DNA of 64,000 nt from JAICYJ01 sp963737445. Lineage in GTDB: Bacteria > Actinomycetota > Thermoleophilia > Gaiellales > JAICJC01. The DNA lies in assembly GCA_963737445.1 (NCBI GenBank), contig CAVTSO010000007.1, positions 1 to 64,000 of the forward strand. The letters are read 5' to 3'. Both the position numbers and the translations under genes were made by a program. The notes under the pieces were generated by a model, which did no database searches, had not been told where the DNA came from, and saw only the letters and a list, made by a program, of their open reading frames with translations. Shown here one piece after another: positions 62,446 through 64,000 of this stretch; position 1 is the first letter of the stretch, and each line of letters opens with the position of its first letter.

Positions 62446-63376
62446 CTACATCCCGAACCCTGCGACATCGTCGACCGCCGAGCCGCGACCGCCCTCGCCG
62501 CGCGTGAAGAGCCGGAACACCGCCACGCCGGCCACGACCGTGATCAACGTGATCAGTCATGATCACGGTGGCCAGGCCGTCGGTCGAGGGCAGCGGCGTG
62601 GCGCGGGTTGCATCGTAGATCAGCATAGGCACCGTCGTCGAGTTGGCGCCGTTGGACAGCCACTGGCTGATCACGAAGTCGTCGATCGAGATCGCGAACA
62701 CGATCGCCGCGCTGGCCACGATCGCCGGCAACAGCAGCGGCATCAGCACCAGCCACAGCGCCGCCCCTGGCGACGCGCCCAGATCGGCCGCCGCCTCCTC
62801 GTACGACCTGCCGATCGAGAACAGCCGGCCGCGCACGATCACCACCACGTAGCTGATCGAGAACGTGACGTGCCCGAGCACCTGGGCCAGCGTGCCGGTG
62901 TTGACGAACGTGAACAGCTGCGTGAACAGCAGCAACAGCGAGACGCCCATCACGATCTCGGGCGTGACCAGCGGGAACAGCATCAGGAAGTTGGAGGCGC
63001 CCGAGCCACGGCCGCGCCAGCGGGCCAGGCCCAGCGCCAGCATCACGCCGATCGGGGTCGCGATCAGCACGTCGATCGCCGCCAGCTTCATGCTCTGGTT
63101 GAGCGCGCCGCGGTAGGAGGCGTTGTGCCAGATCGAGTCGATCGGGTCGGAGAAGTACCACTTGGTGGTGAAGCCGTGCCAGACCGTGAGCGAGCGGCTG
63201 TTGTTGAACGAGAACTGGATCGCGATCAGCACCGGTGCGATCGACCAGACGATGTAGCCCCAGGTGATCAGGACCAGGAACCGGGGCTTGCCCCAGGGGT
63301 TCGTGATCCAGCCGTGGACGCGCTGCCAGAGCGTGAACTCCTTGGCAGCGGCGGGTGTGGCGACGGCCTGGCTCAC
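62446..63376 (-). CDS. potC: Polyamine ABC transporter permease
   Basis: An inner-membrane permease with six helices and the EAA loop EEAAADLGASPGAALWLVLM near residue 200. Its GTG start at 63376 overlaps the potB stop (63373-63375). Near 62560 one extra base ends the natural reading. The alternative frame gives LITLITVVAGVAVFRLFTRG, an ordinary last helix, and a stop at 62446. The uncorrected frame runs on to 62414 through Arg-rich sequence. I therefore treat 62446 as the true end. The product takes part in import of spermidine or putrescine. Confidence 0.88.
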
Positions 63377-64000
63377 GCCACCAGCTCCTTCGAGGATTTG
63401 TGGATCGTCCACATGTAGTAGCCCATCAGCACCACCAGGAAGGCCGACAGGATGATGGTGATGGCGGCGCCGATCGTGGGCTGCGGGCCGCCGTGGAAGT
63501 AGAGGTCGATCTGATTGCCGATCATCGACGTGGTGGGCGCGCCGGAGACGATGTTGGGCGTGTAGTAGTCGCCGAACATCGGCAGCACGATCAGCACCGC
63601 CCCGCCCAGCAGGCCGGTCTTCGACAGCGGCAGCGTTACGTGCCAGAAGGCCCGGAAGGGGCTGGCGCCGAGGTCGCGCGCGGCCTCCAGGTGCGAGCGG
63701 TCGATGCGGTCGAGGGACGCGTACAGCGGCAGGATGAAGAAGGGGATGTAGCCGTAGATCAGCGCGAGGATGACGGTGAAGCTCTGCCCGCCCAGGTAGT
63801 TGTTGGGCTGGCTGAGCAGGCCCATGTGATAGAGCAGGTCGCTGATGTGCGTGAAGGACAGGAACCGCGCCGCGTAGCCGCCGGGGGCGAGCAGGTTGAT
63901 CCAGGCCAGCATCCGCATCAGGTAGCTGATCCAGAACGGCAGCACCAGCAGGATCAGCAGCAGGCTCTTGGTGCGTGAGGCGTGGCGGGCGATGTAGTAC
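63373..64000 (-). CDS. potB: Polyamine ABC transporter permease, partial at the window edge
   Basis: The reading frame is open to the right edge (upstream residues include YYIARHASRTKSLLLILLVL), so the N-terminus lies outside. Visible features are LPFWISYLMRMLAWINLL, the PotB-type W-x-x-x-L region, and the EAA loop LEAARDLGASPFRAFWHVTL followed by P-L-S-K-T-G. The C-terminal helix is IGAAITIILSAFLVVLMGYY. The stop overlaps the potC start. It is the first visible gene of a potB-potC-potA operon. Confidence 0.92.
   Translation of the reverse strand, partial: YYIARHASRTKSLLLILLVLPFWISYLMRMLAWINLLAPGGYAARFLSFTHISDLLYHMGLLSQPNNYLGGQSFTVILALIYGYIPFFILPLYASLDRIDRSHLEAARDLGASPFRAFWHVTLPLSKTGLLGGAVLIVLPMFGDYYTPNIVSGAPTTSMIGNQIDLYFHGGPQPTIGAAITIILSAFLVVLMGYYMWTIHKSSKELVA

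Noticed and set aside
1..64000. CRISPR array
   Set aside because: No regularly spaced direct repeats of 25-40 bases were seen; the repeats found are single tRNA-derived copies.
1..64000. Prophage
   Set aside because: Apart from the integrase fragment there are no capsid, terminase, portal, tail or lysis genes.

Overview
The window is 64 kb of high-GC DNA with dense, often overlapping genes (ATGA, GTGA and TGATG junctions). It has twin-arginine lipoproteins, LuxR-type STAND regulators, fused DrrA/DrrB-type ABC exporters and a Ser/Thr kinase. This points to an Actinomycetota chromosome, perhaps Thermoleophilia, although no 16S or marker gene is present to settle that. Two tRNA genes organise the layout. 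The 3' end of tRNA-Arg (intact gene 22707-22779) is repeated at 6660-6701 and 212-248. The 3' two-thirds of tRNA-Ser (intact gene 58853-58942) is repeated perfectly at 40232-40297. These direct repeats outline three integrated islands: I (about 0.2-6.7 kb), II (6.7-22.7 kb) and III (40.2-58.9 kb). Backbone-like blocks lie between and after them.

Island I holds a twin-arginine oligopeptide-binding lipoprotein, a large LuxR/MalT-like regulator, a small conserved protein and an orphan MASE1 sensor kinase. Island II starts with a broken tyrosine recombinase beside its att repeat. It continues with a GmrSD-like (DUF262/DUF1524) restriction protein and then a redox/metal module: winged-helix regulator, thioredoxin-reductase-like protein, quinone oxidoreductase and DUF4396 protein on one side; a multicopper oxidase with inserted heavy-metal-binding domains, membrane alpha/beta hydrolase, flavin monooxygenase and DHA2 exporter on the other. 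A PAS sensor kinase and an MMPL exporter follow.

The 22.8-40.2 kb block carries a five-Asp-box propeller protein, a DrrA-DrrB fusion, a chimeric wreck of a DNA glycosylase (tag) and an MFS exporter, and a split PEP-utilising enzyme with a cyclic-nucleotide-binding partner. It also has an ArsR/SRPBCC pair with an unusually clear operator-promoter, a convergent histidine kinase/response regulator pair, and an aa3-type terminal oxidase operon (cupredoxin, subunits II, I, III, CtaG, a 37-residue membrane peptide, SCO). A metallopeptidase and a YccF protein close the block.

Island III opens with an IS110 element. It carries a secreted hydrolase, a secreted trypsin-like protease, a LuxR regulator, and an amine/proline catabolic operon (copper amine oxidase, APC permease, XRE-cupin regulator, proline dehydrogenase, SDR). 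An ECF sigma factor with a C-terminal SnoaL-like domain and a very large kinase-cyclase-propeller-peptide-binding receptor complete it. After tRNA-Ser come an exported protein of unknown function, an acyl-CoA dehydrogenase and a polyamine ABC transporter (potB-C-A) that runs off the right edge.

Many genes contain single-base frame changes. They are dense in the 46.8-52.6 kb operon and scattered elsewhere (DUF262 gene, multicopper oxidase, MFS, coxB, IS110, receptor, potC). The protein sequence between frame changes stays well conserved, so uncorrected sequencing errors are at least as likely as real decay. Affected loci are marked, and both readings are given.
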